64,000 nucleotides of DNA from Verminephrobacter eiseniae EF01-2. GTDB taxonomy: Bacteria > Pseudomonadota > Gammaproteobacteria > Burkholderiales > Burkholderiaceae_C. The stretch is taken from positions 2,542,001 to 2,606,000 of the forward strand of contig NC_008786.1 of assembly GCF_000015565.1 (NCBI RefSeq). Reading direction: 5' to 3'. A program made the position numbers and the translations under genes. This document shows, piece after piece, positions 44,705 through 53,183 of the stretch. Position 1 is the stretch's first letter; each line of letters starts with the position of its first letter. The notes under the pieces are model-generated. The model saw nothing but the letters and a program-made list of their open reading frames with translations, had not been told where the DNA came from and did no database searches.

Positions 44705-45571
44705 ATGAAACCAACGACTGCGGTACCCAAAAAAAGCGCCAAACCCGCTGCACAGAAGGCTGCTGCGCAAAAGGCTGCTGTGCCTCTGGCTGCCAGTGCC
44801 AAACGGCCACAGTATGCGGCCCCGGCATTGGAAAAGGGTATCGATATCCTGGAACTGCTCACCGATGCAGAGCATGGTTTGGGCATGGCGGAAATTGCGC
44901 AGAAGTTGCACCGCAGCGTTGGCGAGATATTCCGGATGGTGGTTACGCTGCAGCGCCGCAACTGGCTGTATGCGGATCGCGCTGATTGCTATCACTTGAC
45001 GACGCGGATGTTTGAATTGGCCCACAGGAACCGGCCCATTCGTACTTTGGTGGAGGCAGCATTGCCCAGCATGCAACTGGTTGCCAAGCAGGCATTGCAA
45101 TCGTGCCATCTTGCCGTGTTTGAAGCGGGCCGGATATTGGTCATTGCGCAGGTTCAAGCGCCGGGGCCGCTGTCTTTCGGGGTGCGCACCGGCTCTGTGG
45201 TCGGTATGTTCAATACCGCTTCCGGCCAGGTGATGCTGGCGTTCCGTTCGCCGCAAGAAAGGGAACGTCTGTTGGAGCAAAACGCCATTTTGACCGGTGA
45301 GCCCGGTGTTTTGCGTGGAGAGGCATTGGCGGGCGTCGATAAAGTCGCCGCTGACGGGTTTGCCTGCTCTCCCAGCCAGCAATTGCGCGGGGTGACGAAT
45401 CTTGGCTGTCCTGTATGGGGGAGCGATGGCCAGGTGGTTGCAGCGGTCGTCATCCCCTTCGTAGAGCGGTTGGACGTTTACCGTGGCCCGACTTTGGAGG
45501 AAACGCTGCTGATTTTGAAAAATGCCGCTGTGGATATTTCCAAGGCTTTGGGGCAACCCGGGGGGTCGTGA
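44705..45571 (+). CDS. IclR family transcriptional regulator
   Basis: Regulator of 288 residues. An Ala/Lys-rich N-terminal tail (about residues 1-35) precedes the winged helix-turn-helix (LGMAEIAQKLHRSVGEIFRM) and the IclR effector-binding domain (about residues 110-280, with FNTASGQVMLAFRSPQERER and LRGVTNLGCPVWG). It ends the plus-strand unit, 17 bases after the permease gene. IclR proteins usually control neighbouring catabolic genes, so the 36566-36648 divergent region is the probable target. Confidence 0.9.
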   Translation: MKPTTAVPKKSAKPAAQKAAAQKAAVPLAASAKRPQYAAPALEKGIDILELLTDAEHGLGMAEIAQKLHRSVGEIFRMVVTLQRRNWLYADRADCYHLTTRMFELAHRNRPIRTLVEAALPSMQLVAKQALQSCHLAVFEAGRILVIAQVQAPGPLSFGVRTGSVVGMFNTASGQVMLAFRSPQERERLLEQNAILTGEPGVLRGEALAGVDKVAADGFACSPSQQLRGVTNLGCPVWGSDGQVVAAVVIPFVERLDVYRGPTLEETLLILKNAAVDISKALGQPGGS

Positions 45572-45606
45572 CCGGAGCGGCAGGGTGGCAGGGTGGTGCA
45601 GCGCTG

Positions 45607-46437
45607 CTACATGGCCTTGAACAGGTGGGCGTAGAGGCGGCTGACGGGGAGCTTTTCGGGGCGACCGGTCAATTCCAGGTGCAGCTTGCCGGCTTCGTCG
45701 CGCGTCACGGTGGTGATGGCGTCGGCACGCACCAGGGTGCTGCGGTGGATCTGCCAGAACACCCGCTGATCGAGCTGGGCGATCAGTTCCTTGAGCGGGG
45801 TGCGGATCAGGAATTCGCGCGCCGCCGTGAGCACGCGCACGTACTTGTCTGCGGCCTCGAAATACAGCACCTCGGCCACGGGCACCATATGGACGCGGTT
45901 GCCGCTGCTGGCCGGAATCAGCGTCAGCGCTGCGCCGGAAGATGCGCTGCTGCCCGGCACGACACCCGGCGCTGCCAGCAGATGGCGCAGTTGCGCCATG
46001 GTGGCCTCCAAATCAATAGCGTAAGGCGCGTGATTGGCGAGCGCCTGCTGTAGTTTTTGCACTGTTTTTTGCAGCCGCGCCGGCTGTATTGGCTTGAGCA
46101 GGTAGTCGATGGCCTGCGCTTCAAAAGCCTGCACGGCGTACTGGTCGTAGGCCGTCACGAACACCAGCGCCGGAAACGGGCGCGCGGACGGGCCTGTGCC
46201 GGGCCAGTCCTCGGCCAGTTCCACGGCGGCGTCGAGCCCGCTTTGGCCGGGCATGCGGATGTCGAAGAACAGCAACTCGGGTTGCAATGCCAGCGCCTGG
46301 CGCACGGCCGACAGCCCATCGCCCACGGTGGCGACGATTTGCAACCCGGGCCAGGCGCGGCTGAGCTCTTGCTGCAACGCGGCGGCCAGCAGGGGCTCGT
46401 CTTCGGCAATCAATGCGCGCGGGGCGGGCTGGTTCAT
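45607..46437 (-). CDS. LytTR-type response regulator
   Basis: Response regulator of 276 residues. The receiver domain has acidic residues in ALIAEDEPL, phospho-acceptor D59 in LLFFDIRMPGQSG and the lysine in IDYLLKPIQP. The LytTR DNA-binding domain occupies about residues 175-276 (NRVHMVPVAEVLYFEAADKY, FWQIHRSTLVRADAI). It overlaps the kinase gene by 4 bases. The protein resembles AlgR/LytR regulators, which control surface or polysaccharide functions; the regulon here is unknown. Confidence 0.9.
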   Translation of the reverse strand: MNQPAPRALIAEDEPLLAAALQQELSRAWPGLQIVATVGDGLSAVRQALALQPELLFFDIRMPGQSGLDAAVELAEDWPGTGPSARPFPALVFVTAYDQYAVQAFEAQAIDYLLKPIQPARLQKTVQKLQQALANHAPYAIDLEATMAQLRHLLAAPGVVPGSSASSGAALTLIPASSGNRVHMVPVAEVLYFEAADKYVRVLTAAREFLIRTPLKELIAQLDQRVFWQIHRSTLVRADAITTVTRDEAGKLHLELTGRPEKLPVSRLYAHLFKAM

Positions 46438-47525
46438 GGCGCTGGCCGCAGCGGAAAAGTGACGCAGGCGCAGGTTCCACCTGCGCTGGGGGTTTGCACA
46501 TCGAGGGTGCCTGCGCTGCCGTGCAGGCTGGCCAGGCGTTCGCGCACCTGGCTCAGGCCAAAGCGTTGGCCGGGGGGCGGGGCGGGGGGCAGGCCGGCGC
46601 CGGTGTCATGGACTTCGATGACCAGCAGCGGGCCGTGGGCGCCAGGGCGGGTGCCGGCGCGCACGCTGATGCGGCCACCGGCGACCTGGGGCTCCAGGCC
46701 GTGGCGGATGGCATTTTCCACCAGGGGTTGCAGCAGCAGGGTCGGCACGGGCACGGCGCGCAGGGCCTCGGGCAGGGTGAGGGTGTAGGCCATGCGCGGG
46801 CCCATGCGCATGGCCATCAGTTCCAGATAGTCGCGCAGGCGCTCGAACTCGGTGGCCAGCGGGTGCTCGGTGCTGCGCGATGCGCTGAGTGTGGCGCGCA
46901 GGTAGTCGATCATGCGGTCGATCATCTGCTGCGCGCGCGCCGGGTCGGTGCCGATCAACATGCGCAGGTTGGCCAGCGTGTTGAACAGCATGTGCGGCTC
47001 CAGTTGCGTTTGCAGCAGCCGGAGTTGCGCCTCGGCGGCTTGGCCGCGCGCCTCGTCCATTCTGGCGTGCAGCCTGGTGTGTTTGCTGCCGCTGTAGAAG
47101 AAATAGATGACGGCAAAGCTTGCCAGCAGCGTGATGCCGATGGAGATGCGCAACTGTGCCCCGCCGCCCGGCGCCCAGGATGAAAATCCGCACCACCAGG
47201 CGGCCAGCAAGTTGCCCCCCAGGTAGCCCAGGATGATGCCCAGCGCCGGCAAGACCAATCCGGGGATGCCGGCGGGCCAGCCCGTGTCGGGGTTGGGCCG
47301 AAAGAGGTGGCGCCCGAAGTCGATCAGCGCCCAGCACAGCGTGCCGATGGCCAGCGAGTAGCGCAAGGGGATGTCGTAAGGCCAATCGGGCTGGAACGCG
47401 CACTGTATGGCCGCGATGACTAGGCAAAAGGCCATGGTCCGCAGCAGGTTGCGCAGTTTGTCGAGCCAGTCGATGGGCGTGGCGCGGCGCCAGGCCCCAT
47501 CGCGGTCATGCAAAGCAGCGCTCAT
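46434..47525 (-). CDS. LytS/AlgZ-type sensor histidine kinase
   Basis: Membrane kinase of 363 residues. About four hydrophobic segments fill residues 20-150 (for example LRTMAFCLVIAAIQCAF and GIPGLVLPALGIILGYLGGN). The His_kinase (PF06580-type) phospho-acceptor region is LLQTQLEPHMLFNTLANLRM, and the ATPase domain has PTLLLQPLVENAIRHGLEPQ and PPGQRFGLSQVRERLASLHG. ATG 47525 overlaps the stop of the upstream 2TM gene, and its own stop overlaps the regulator start, making a tightly coupled three-gene unit. Confidence 0.9.
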   Translation of the reverse strand: MSAALHDRDGAWRRATPIDWLDKLRNLLRTMAFCLVIAAIQCAFQPDWPYDIPLRYSLAIGTLCWALIDFGRHLFRPNPDTGWPAGIPGLVLPALGIILGYLGGNLLAAWWCGFSSWAPGGGAQLRISIGITLLASFAVIYFFYSGSKHTRLHARMDEARGQAAEAQLRLLQTQLEPHMLFNTLANLRMLIGTDPARAQQMIDRMIDYLRATLSASRSTEHPLATEFERLRDYLELMAMRMGPRMAYTLTLPEALRAVPVPTLLLQPLVENAIRHGLEPQVAGGRISVRAGTRPGAHGPLLVIEVHDTGAGLPPAPPPGQRFGLSQVRERLASLHGSAGTLDVQTPSAGGTCACVTFPLRPAP

Positions 47526-47848
47526 CGCACTTGGCGCCGCAGGCGCTCGCGCTCCTTTTGCACCATGCGCTCGCGCAGGCCGCTGGCGGGGCCGCACATA
47601 AAGACCGCGATGCCGTGCAGCGCCAGACCGAGGCCCCAGCCGAGCAGCGGAAAGACCGTCCAGTGTCGGCTGCCAAAACCGTGGTGCGAGATGGCAAAGA
47701 GCGCCAGATTGATCACGACGAACGCTGTCGCATGGATGTACCAGCCCAGTTTTGCGCCAGCACGCCGGCGGGCCAGTCGGTCGATATCTTTGGGTGTCAT
47801 GGGTTGGGTTTCGGGTGTCATGGGTTGGTCAAGAGGGTGGGGTGTCAT
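47522..47848 (-). CDS. 2TM domain-containing protein
   Basis: Small membrane protein of up to 108 residues with two hydrophobic helices (WYIHATAFVVINLALFAIS and VFPLLGWGLGLALHGIAVFM) and a basic C-terminal tail (VQKERERLRRQVR), as in the 2TM family often found beside LytTR systems. The start is uncertain: three in-frame ATGs (47848, 47821, 47800) each sit in a copy of a tandem repeat that encodes QPMTP. The last gives the most conserved-looking start (MTPKDIDRLARRR). It is coupled to the kinase gene by an ATGA overlap. Confidence 0.75.
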   Translation of the reverse strand: MTPHPLDQPMTPETQPMTPKDIDRLARRRAGAKLGWYIHATAFVVINLALFAISHHGFGSRHWTVFPLLGWGLGLALHGIAVFMCGPASGLRERMVQKERERLRRQVR

Positions 47849-47854
47849 GGGTTG
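47792..47854 (-). repeat. Tandem repeat that multiplies the start codon of the 2TM gene
   Basis: GGGTGTCATGGGTTG occurs three times (47792-47806, 47813-47827, 47840-47854). On the minus strand each copy carries CAACCCATGACACCC, an ATG in the same frame. Two copies are followed by a TCAAGAGGGTGG/CCAAGAGGGTGG element. The result is three equivalent start sites for one gene. Confidence 0.85.
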
Positions 47855-47925
47855 TCCAAGAGGGTGGTTTCAGGATGGTGTGGACTGTGCCGGGGTGGCC
47901 GGGCCGGCGCCAGCGCCTGGCGACG

Positions 47926-48009
47926 AAATGCGGCTGCGCCGGTGCGAAATGGGGTTGCGCTGGCGCGAAGTGGAACTGCGCTGAGGCAAAACGGGGCTGC
48001 GCTGATGCG
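47926..48009. repeat. Four degenerate 21-bp tandem repeats
   Basis: Four 21-base units follow each other exactly (47926-47946, 47947-47967, 47968-47988, 47989-48009), consensus AAATGGGGCTGCGCTGGTGCG. On the minus strand, in one frame, they read as a heptapeptide repeat like PAQPHFA. They lie in the 224-base gap between the 2TM gene and the VapC-like gene. A short minus-strand frame (47829-48059) covers them, but no recognised domain supports a gene. Confidence 0.75.
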
Positions 48010-48072
48010 CAGGGCAGGCCGGCGGCGCGGGGTCTGCAAGCGGCGGTCGAAGGTCGCATCCGAGGCTGTGGG

Positions 48073-48474
48073 TCATTCGAGCAACTTGGCTCCGGCCATT
48101 GGGGATGGCGCCGTGTCGAATGTCAGAAATGGCAGTTCGGCGTTTTTCCGGGCAAGGGCGATATGCAAGCAATCCGCAAAATCGGCGGCCCCTTCTTCGT
48201 ATGCCATCAGCGCTTGCTCCAGCGCATTTTCTGCCTCGAATGCCAATTCCACCGTGCTCAGCAAAGCGCAGAAGGCGCCCAGGATGTCCTCCTTGCTGAA
48301 TTGGTAGCGTGAGCGCAGTACCCACTCGAACTCCAGCGCCACCGTGATCGGCACGAACAGTGACCGCGCCCATTGGCGGTAATGTGACAAGGCCCTGAGT
48401 GCAGCCGCGTTCTGTGGCCGGTCGTCATTGACGACGAGGCGCACCAAGACATTGGTATCGATGGATGCCGCCAT
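48073..48474 (-). CDS. vapC: PIN-domain toxin (VapC-like)
   Basis: PIN-domain ribonuclease of 133 residues, the toxin of a VapBC-type module, expected to cut RNA when not bound by its antitoxin. Acidic residues of the active site are seen in ASIDTNVLVRLV near the start, in the central region (LEFEWVLRSRYQFS) and at GAADFADCLHIALA and LTFD. It starts 2 bases after the antitoxin stop, the usual tight arrangement. The start at 48474 follows the family N-terminus. Confidence 0.88.
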   Translation of the reverse strand: MAASIDTNVLVRLVVNDDRPQNAAALRALSHYRQWARSLFVPITVALEFEWVLRSRYQFSKEDILGAFCALLSTVELAFEAENALEQALMAYEEGAADFADCLHIALARKNAELPFLTFDTAPSPMAGAKLLE

Positions 48475-48476
48475 GT

Positions 48477-48692
48477 TCAGGGCCGCATCTCGTCGATGGC
48501 CACATGCTTTTCTGCGGCAGGAGTGAGCATTCCGGCCACATCGGCGACAGACCTGTTTTTCACCCTGACGAGCAGCCGCCCGTCGGCCAGTGCATGCCAT
48601 ACCAGCCGGGTGCCGGCAGTGCCATGGATATGTTGCCGAATGCTGGCGGGAACGGTGGTTTGCCCTTTCGCGGTAATGGTCGATTCCGCCAT
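48477..48692 (-). CDS. vapB: AbrB-family antitoxin (VapB-like)
   Basis: DNA-binding antitoxin of 71 residues. The swapped-hairpin AbrB domain is at the N-terminus (STITAKGQTTVPASIRQHIH, then DGRLLVRVKN), and the C-terminal tail (about residues 45-71) would wrap the toxin. It is first in the pair, as is normal, so it can autoregulate the module. It is divergent from the MdtA-like gene across a 123-base spacer. Confidence 0.87.
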   Translation of the reverse strand: MAESTITAKGQTTVPASIRQHIHGTAGTRLVWHALADGRLLVRVKNRSVADVAGMLTPAAEKHVAIDEMRP

Positions 48693-48815
48693 CTTCGCTC
48701 CTTACAATACGCCCAAACGCAAGGCGCATCATAAAACGACAAAACAATAAAACAACAAAACAATAAAACAAGCCATCCACTGAACCAAAGGGCAGAAACA
48801 CGCATCAGGAGCGCC
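48693..48815. promoter_or_regulatory. Divergent spacer with A/C-rich repeats between vapB and the efflux operon
   Basis: The spacer contains a low-GC block at 48731-48771 built from AAAACAA(T/C) units (ATAAAACGACAAAACAATAA, then AACAACAAAACAATAAAACA). It is in sharp contrast to the GC-rich surroundings. It must hold the promoters for vapBC and the mdtABC-like genes. The exact promoter elements could not be assigned. Confidence 0.5.
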
Positions 48816-50087
48816 ATGAACCCGCAAGATGTCAACGCAGCCCCGCCATCGGTCACGCCCTCCGCCACCGGCAAGAAAGCGCGGCGCTCCTTGTGGGGCG
48901 GCGGCTTGGTGGCACTGGTTCTGTTGGGCCTGGTCGGTGCTGCGGCCTGGCATCTGGTGCGGCGCGCCCATGATGATCAGGGGCGTGACCGGGGCCCCGG
49001 CGGACGGCCCAACGTGATCGTGACCGTGGGGCAGGCCACGGTGCGCAAGGCCGAGTTGCCGGTGATCATCGACGCGCTGGGCACGGTGATTCCTGCCACC
49101 ACGGTCACGCTGCGGCCCCAGGTGTCGGGCCTGCTCACGCAGGTGCTGTTCACCGAGGGGCAAATGGTCAGCAAGGGGCAGTTGCTGGCCCGGATCGACC
49201 CCCGTCCGTTCGAGCAGACGCTGCTGCAGGCCCGGGGCAACCGCCTGCGGGATGAGGCGCAGTTGGAACATGCCCGCGTGATGCTGGAGCGCTACCGCAC
49301 GCTGCTGGCGCAGGATGCGATCGCCCGCCAGGATGTGGATGCCCAGGCGGCGCTGGTCAAGCAGTTGGAGGGCACGGTGCTGACCGACAGGGCGCAGGAG
49401 GACATGGCGCAGTTGAACCTGGACTACACGCGCATCACGGCGCCGGTTGCGGGGCGCATTGGTCTGCGCATGGTGGATGCGGGCAATCTGGTGACATCGG
49501 GGGCTTCGGGGGGCTTGGGGGCTTCGGGAGATGCTGCGGGCATTGCGACCATCACCCGGTTGGCGCCCATCGATGTGCAGTTCTCGGTGCCGCAGGACCG
49601 CGTGGGCGATATCCGCGCCGCGCAGGGTGATTCGGCTGCGCTGGTGGTGACGGCGCTGGACCGCACGCGCCAGAGCGTGCTTGGCAAGGGACGCTTTGCC
49701 ACGCTGGACAATCTGGTGGACACCGCCACCGGCACCGTCAAGGCCAAGGCGCGCTTCGATAACGCTGGCGCTGCGCTGTTTCCGAACCAGTTCGTGAACG
49801 TGCAATTGCTGCTGCGCCACGTGGCGGCGCTGGTGGTTCCGGTCACCGCCGTGCGCACCGGCCCGAACGGGGACTATGTGTATGTGATCGACCAGGAGCG
49901 CAAGGTGTCATTGCGCAAAGTCCGGCGCGGGCAGGCCAGTGTGGAACTGATGGCGATCACCGAGGGGCTTGCCGAAGGCGAGCGGGTGGTCACCGAAGGC
50001 GGCGACCGGCTGCAAGACGGCATGGTGGTGCAAGTGCCTGGCGCGAAGGATGGCCCGCGCCCGCATCGTCCGCCGCGCAATCCTTGA
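48816..50087 (+). CDS. mdtA: RND efflux periplasmic adaptor (MdtA-like)
   Basis: Membrane-fusion protein of 423 residues with one N-terminal membrane anchor (about residues 27-47, GGGLVALVLLGLVGAAAWHL) rather than a lipobox. The lipoyl half-motif is VIPATTVTLRPQVSGLLTQV, with a helical hairpin and then LDYTRITAPVAGRIGLRMVD. It leads adaptor-pump-pump genes in the MdtABC order, where two different pump subunits form a mixed trimer. The ATG at 48816 has CAGGAG 8 bases upstream. Confidence 0.88.
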   Translation: MNPQDVNAAPPSVTPSATGKKARRSLWGGGLVALVLLGLVGAAAWHLVRRAHDDQGRDRGPGGRPNVIVTVGQATVRKAELPVIIDALGTVIPATTVTLRPQVSGLLTQVLFTEGQMVSKGQLLARIDPRPFEQTLLQARGNRLRDEAQLEHARVMLERYRTLLAQDAIARQDVDAQAALVKQLEGTVLTDRAQEDMAQLNLDYTRITAPVAGRIGLRMVDAGNLVTSGASGGLGASGDAAGIATITRLAPIDVQFSVPQDRVGDIRAAQGDSAALVVTALDRTRQSVLGKGRFATLDNLVDTATGTVKAKARFDNAGAALFPNQFVNVQLLLRHVAALVVPVTAVRTGPNGDYVYVIDQERKVSLRKVRRGQASVELMAITEGLAEGERVVTEGGDRLQDGMVVQVPGAKDGPRPHRPPRNP

Positions 50088-50102
50088 GCGCAGGCTGTCG
50101 GC

Positions 50103-53100
50103 ATGAGTCCTTCGCGTCCGTTCATCGACCGGCCCGTGGCCACTGCGCTGCTGATGCTGGCGATCGTGCTGGCCGGGTTGCTGGGTTTGCGTTTGTTGCC
50201 GTTATCGGCCTTGCCCGAGGTGGATTACCCCACCATCGAGGTGCAGACCCTGTACCCGGGCGCCAGCCCCGAGGTGATGGGCCGCACGGTGACTGCGCCG
50301 CTGGAGCGCCAGTTGGGCCAGATGTCGGGGCTTGCGCGCATGGCTTCGAGCAGCGGTGCGGGCCTGTCGATCATCACGCTGCAGTTCGGTCTGGGGCTGG
50401 CGCTGGATGTGGCCGAGCAGCAAGTGCAGGCGGCCATCAATGCCGGCAGCGCGTTGCTGCCCGCCGACCTGCCGGCGCCGCCGGTGTACGCCAAGGTCAA
50501 CCCTGCCGACGCCCCGGTGTTGACGCTGGCCATCAGTTCGGACCGGATGCCGCTGACCGAGGTGCAGAACCTGGTGAACACGCGCCTGGCGCAGAAGATC
50601 AGCCAGGTCAGTGGCGTCGGTCGGGTGTCGCTGTCCGGCGGGCAGCGCCCTGCGGTGCGCATACAGGCCGATACCCGGGCGCTGGCCTCGTATGGCATGG
50701 GCCTGGATACTCTGCGCACGGCCATCACCTCGGCCCATGCCAACAGTGCCAAGGGCAGTTTCGACGGGCCGCAGCGGGCCTACACCATCGATGCCAATGA
50801 CCAGTTGCTGACGGTGCGGGATTACCAGGACCTGATCCTGTCCTGGCGCAACGGCGCTGCGGTGCGCCTGCGGGATGTGGCGCGGGTGATCGACGGCGCC
50901 GAGAACGACCGCCTGGGCGCCTGGGCCAACGAGACCCCGGCCATCATCCTGGATGTGCAGCGCCAGCCGGGCGCGAACGTGATTGCCACGGTCGATCGCA
51001 TCCGGCAACTGCTGCCCGAGTTGCAGGCCGGCCTGCCCGCAACGCTCAAAGTCCAGTTGCTGTCGGACCGCACCCGGGGCATCCGGGCATCGGTGACGCA
51101 TGTGGCCATCGAACTGGCCCTGGCCGTGCTGATGGTGGTGCTGGTGATCTTTTTCTTCCTGCACAGCCTGCGTGCCACGGTGATCGCCAGTCTGGCGGTG
51201 CCGATCTCGCTGATCGGCACCTGCGGCGTGATGTATCTGCTCGGTTACAGCCTGAACAACCTGAGCCTGATGGCGCTGACCATTGCCACCGGTTTCGTGG
51301 TCGACGATGCCATCGTGATGCTGGAGAACATCACGCGCTATCTGCACGAGGGCGAGACACCGTTGCGGGCGGCGATCAAGGGCGCCACGCAGATCGGTTT
51401 TACGATCATCTCGTTGACGCTGTCGCTGATTGCCGTGCTCATCCCGCTGCTGTTCATGCGCGATGTGCTGGGGCGGCTGTTTCGGGAGTTTGCGGTCACG
51501 CTGGCCATCACCATCCTGATCTCGGCGGTGGTGTCGCTCACGCTGGTGCCGATGATGGCGGCGCGCTGGTTGCGCCCGGAACCCGAGGGCGGCAGCAAGG
51601 GCTGGTTCGAGCGCGGGTTCGGGCGCGTCGTCGCGGGCTATGACCGCTCGCTGCAATGGGTGCTGCGCCACCAGGGCGCCACGCTGCTGGTGGCCCTGCT
51701 GACGCTGGCGTTGACGGCCTGGCTGTACCTGGTGGTTCCCAAGGGGCTGTTTCCGACGCAAGACACCGGGCAGTTGCAGGCCCGCATCGAGGCCGCGCAG
51801 GATGTGTCCTACGCCCGCTTGAGCCAATTGCAGCAGGCCGCCGCGCGCGCCATCTTGCAGGACCCGGACGTGCAGTCGCTCAGTTCCTTCGTCGGGGTCG
51901 ATGGCGCCAACAACACCTTGCCCAACACCGGGCGCATGTTGATCAACCTGAAGGCCGAGCGCGATGCGCAGCCGGTCATCATCGGGCGGTTGCGCGAGCG
52001 TGTGCAGGCGGTGGCCGGTGTCAAGCTGTATTTGCAGCCCACGCAAGACCTGATCATCGACGCCCAAACCGGGCCTACCGAATACCGTGCATCCATCGGC
52101 GGTGTCGATGCACAGCAGGTCAACGGCTGGACCCGCAAACTGGTGCAGCGCCTGGGCAGCGAGCCCATGGTGCGCAACGCCAGCACCGATGCCGGCGCCC
52201 AGGGGCTGTCGGCCTTCGTCGACATCGACCGCAACACCGCGTCGCGCCTTTCGGTCAGTGCCAGTGCGGTCGATGACGCGCTCTACAGCGCCCTGGGCCA
52301 GCGCATCGTTTCCACCATCTTCACCGAAACCAACCAGTACCGGGTGATCCTGGAGGCGCAGCCCGAGCAACTGGGCAGCACCGAAGCGCTGGGCACGCTG
52401 CAACTGCGCACCGGCTCGGGCGGGTCCACGCCGCTGGCCGCCGTGGCCAATATCCGGGAACGATTGGTGCCGCTGCAACTGACCCGTGTGGCCCAGTATC
52501 CGGCGGCGACGCTGGGGTTTGACAAGGCGCCGGGCCAGTCCCTGGGCAGCGCGGTCGATGCGATCCGCGCCGCCGCCCGGGAGATCGGCATACCGCAGGG
52601 CCTGGACATGGAGTTCCTGGGCGCGGCCGGGGCTTACGAGAAGTCGCTGAGCAGCCAGTTGTGGCTCATCCTGGCGGCCATGGTCTGCGTCTACATCGTG
52701 CTCGGGGTGCTGTATGAGAGCTACATCCACCCGGTGACCATCCTCTCGACGCTGCCATCGGCCGGGATCGGGGCCTTGCTGGCGTTGATGCTGGCGGGCC
52801 AGGACCTGGGGGTGATCGGGGTCATCGGAATCATCTTGCTGATCGGCATCGTCAAGAAGAACGCCATCATGATGATCGACTTCGCCATCGATGCGCAGCG
52901 CAAGCAGAACCTGCCGCCGCAACAGGCCATCCACCAGGCTGCCTTGCTGCGGTTGCGGCCCATCCTGATGACCACGCTGGCGGCATTGTTTGCCGCATTG
53001 CCGCTGATATCGAACTGGGGCGATGGCGCCGAACTGCGCCGCCCGCTGGGGCTGGCCATCTTTGGCGGGCTGATCCTGAGCCAGATGCTCACACTGTTCA

Positions 53101-53183
53101 CCGTTCCGGTGATCTATCTGGCGTTTGAGCGCCTGGGTCGCAGTCGGGGCCGGGCCGCAGCGCCGCAGGAGCAGGCCCCGTGA
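50103..53183 (+). CDS. mdtB: RND efflux pump subunit (MdtB-like)
   Basis: Inner-membrane pump subunit of 1026 residues. It starts MSPSRPFIDRPVATALLMLA (TM1). The TM4 proton-relay aspartates are in GFVVDDAIVMLENITRYLHE, and the C-terminal helices include IIGIVKKN-type sequence ([20 protein letters not shown]). The early motif PLSALPEVDYPTIEVQTLYP is characteristic of MdtB/MdtC rather than AcrB subunits. The start is 15 bases after the adaptor stop, and the end overlaps the next pump gene by 4 bases. The outer-membrane partner is not encoded nearby. Confidence 0.9.
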   Translation: MSPSRPFIDRPVATALLMLAIVLAGLLGLRLLPLSALPEVDYPTIEVQTLYPGASPEVMGRTVTAPLERQLGQMSGLARMASSSGAGLSIITLQFGLGLALDVAEQQVQAAINAGSALLPADLPAPPVYAKVNPADAPVLTLAISSDRMPLTEVQNLVNTRLAQKISQVSGVGRVSLSGGQRPAVRIQADTRALASYGMGLDTLRTAITSAHANSAKGSFDGPQRAYTIDANDQLLTVRDYQDLILSWRNGAAVRLRDVARVIDGAENDRLGAWANETPAIILDVQRQPGANVIATVDRIRQLLPELQAGLPATLKVQLLSDRTRGIRASVTHVAIELALAVLMVVLVIFFFLHSLRATVIASLAVPISLIGTCGVMYLLGYSLNNLSLMALTIATGFVVDDAIVMLENITRYLHEGETPLRAAIKGATQIGFTIISLTLSLIAVLIPLLFMRDVLGRLFREFAVTLAITILISAVVSLTLVPMMAARWLRPEPEGGSKGWFERGFGRVVAGYDRSLQWVLRHQGATLLVALLTLALTAWLYLVVPKGLFPTQDTGQLQARIEAAQDVSYARLSQLQQAAARAILQDPDVQSLSSFVGVDGANNTLPNTGRMLINLKAERDAQPVIIGRLRERVQAVAGVKLYLQPTQDLIIDAQTGPTEYRASIGGVDAQQVNGWTRKLVQRLGSEPMVRNASTDAGAQGLSAFVDIDRNTASRLSVSASAVDDALYSALGQRIVSTIFTETNQYRVILEAQPEQLGSTEALGTLQLRTGSGGSTPLAAVANIRERLVPLQLTRVAQYPAATLGFDKAPGQSLGSAVDAIRAAAREIGIPQGLDMEFLGAAGAYEKSLSSQLWLILAAMVCVYIVLGVLYESYIHPVTILSTLPSAGIGALLALMLAGQDLGVIGVIGIILLIGIVKKNAIMMIDFAIDAQRKQNLPPQQAIHQAALLRLRPILMTTLAALFAALPLISNWGDGAELRRPLGLAIFGGLILSQMLTLFTVPVIYLAFERLGRSRGRAAAPQEQAP

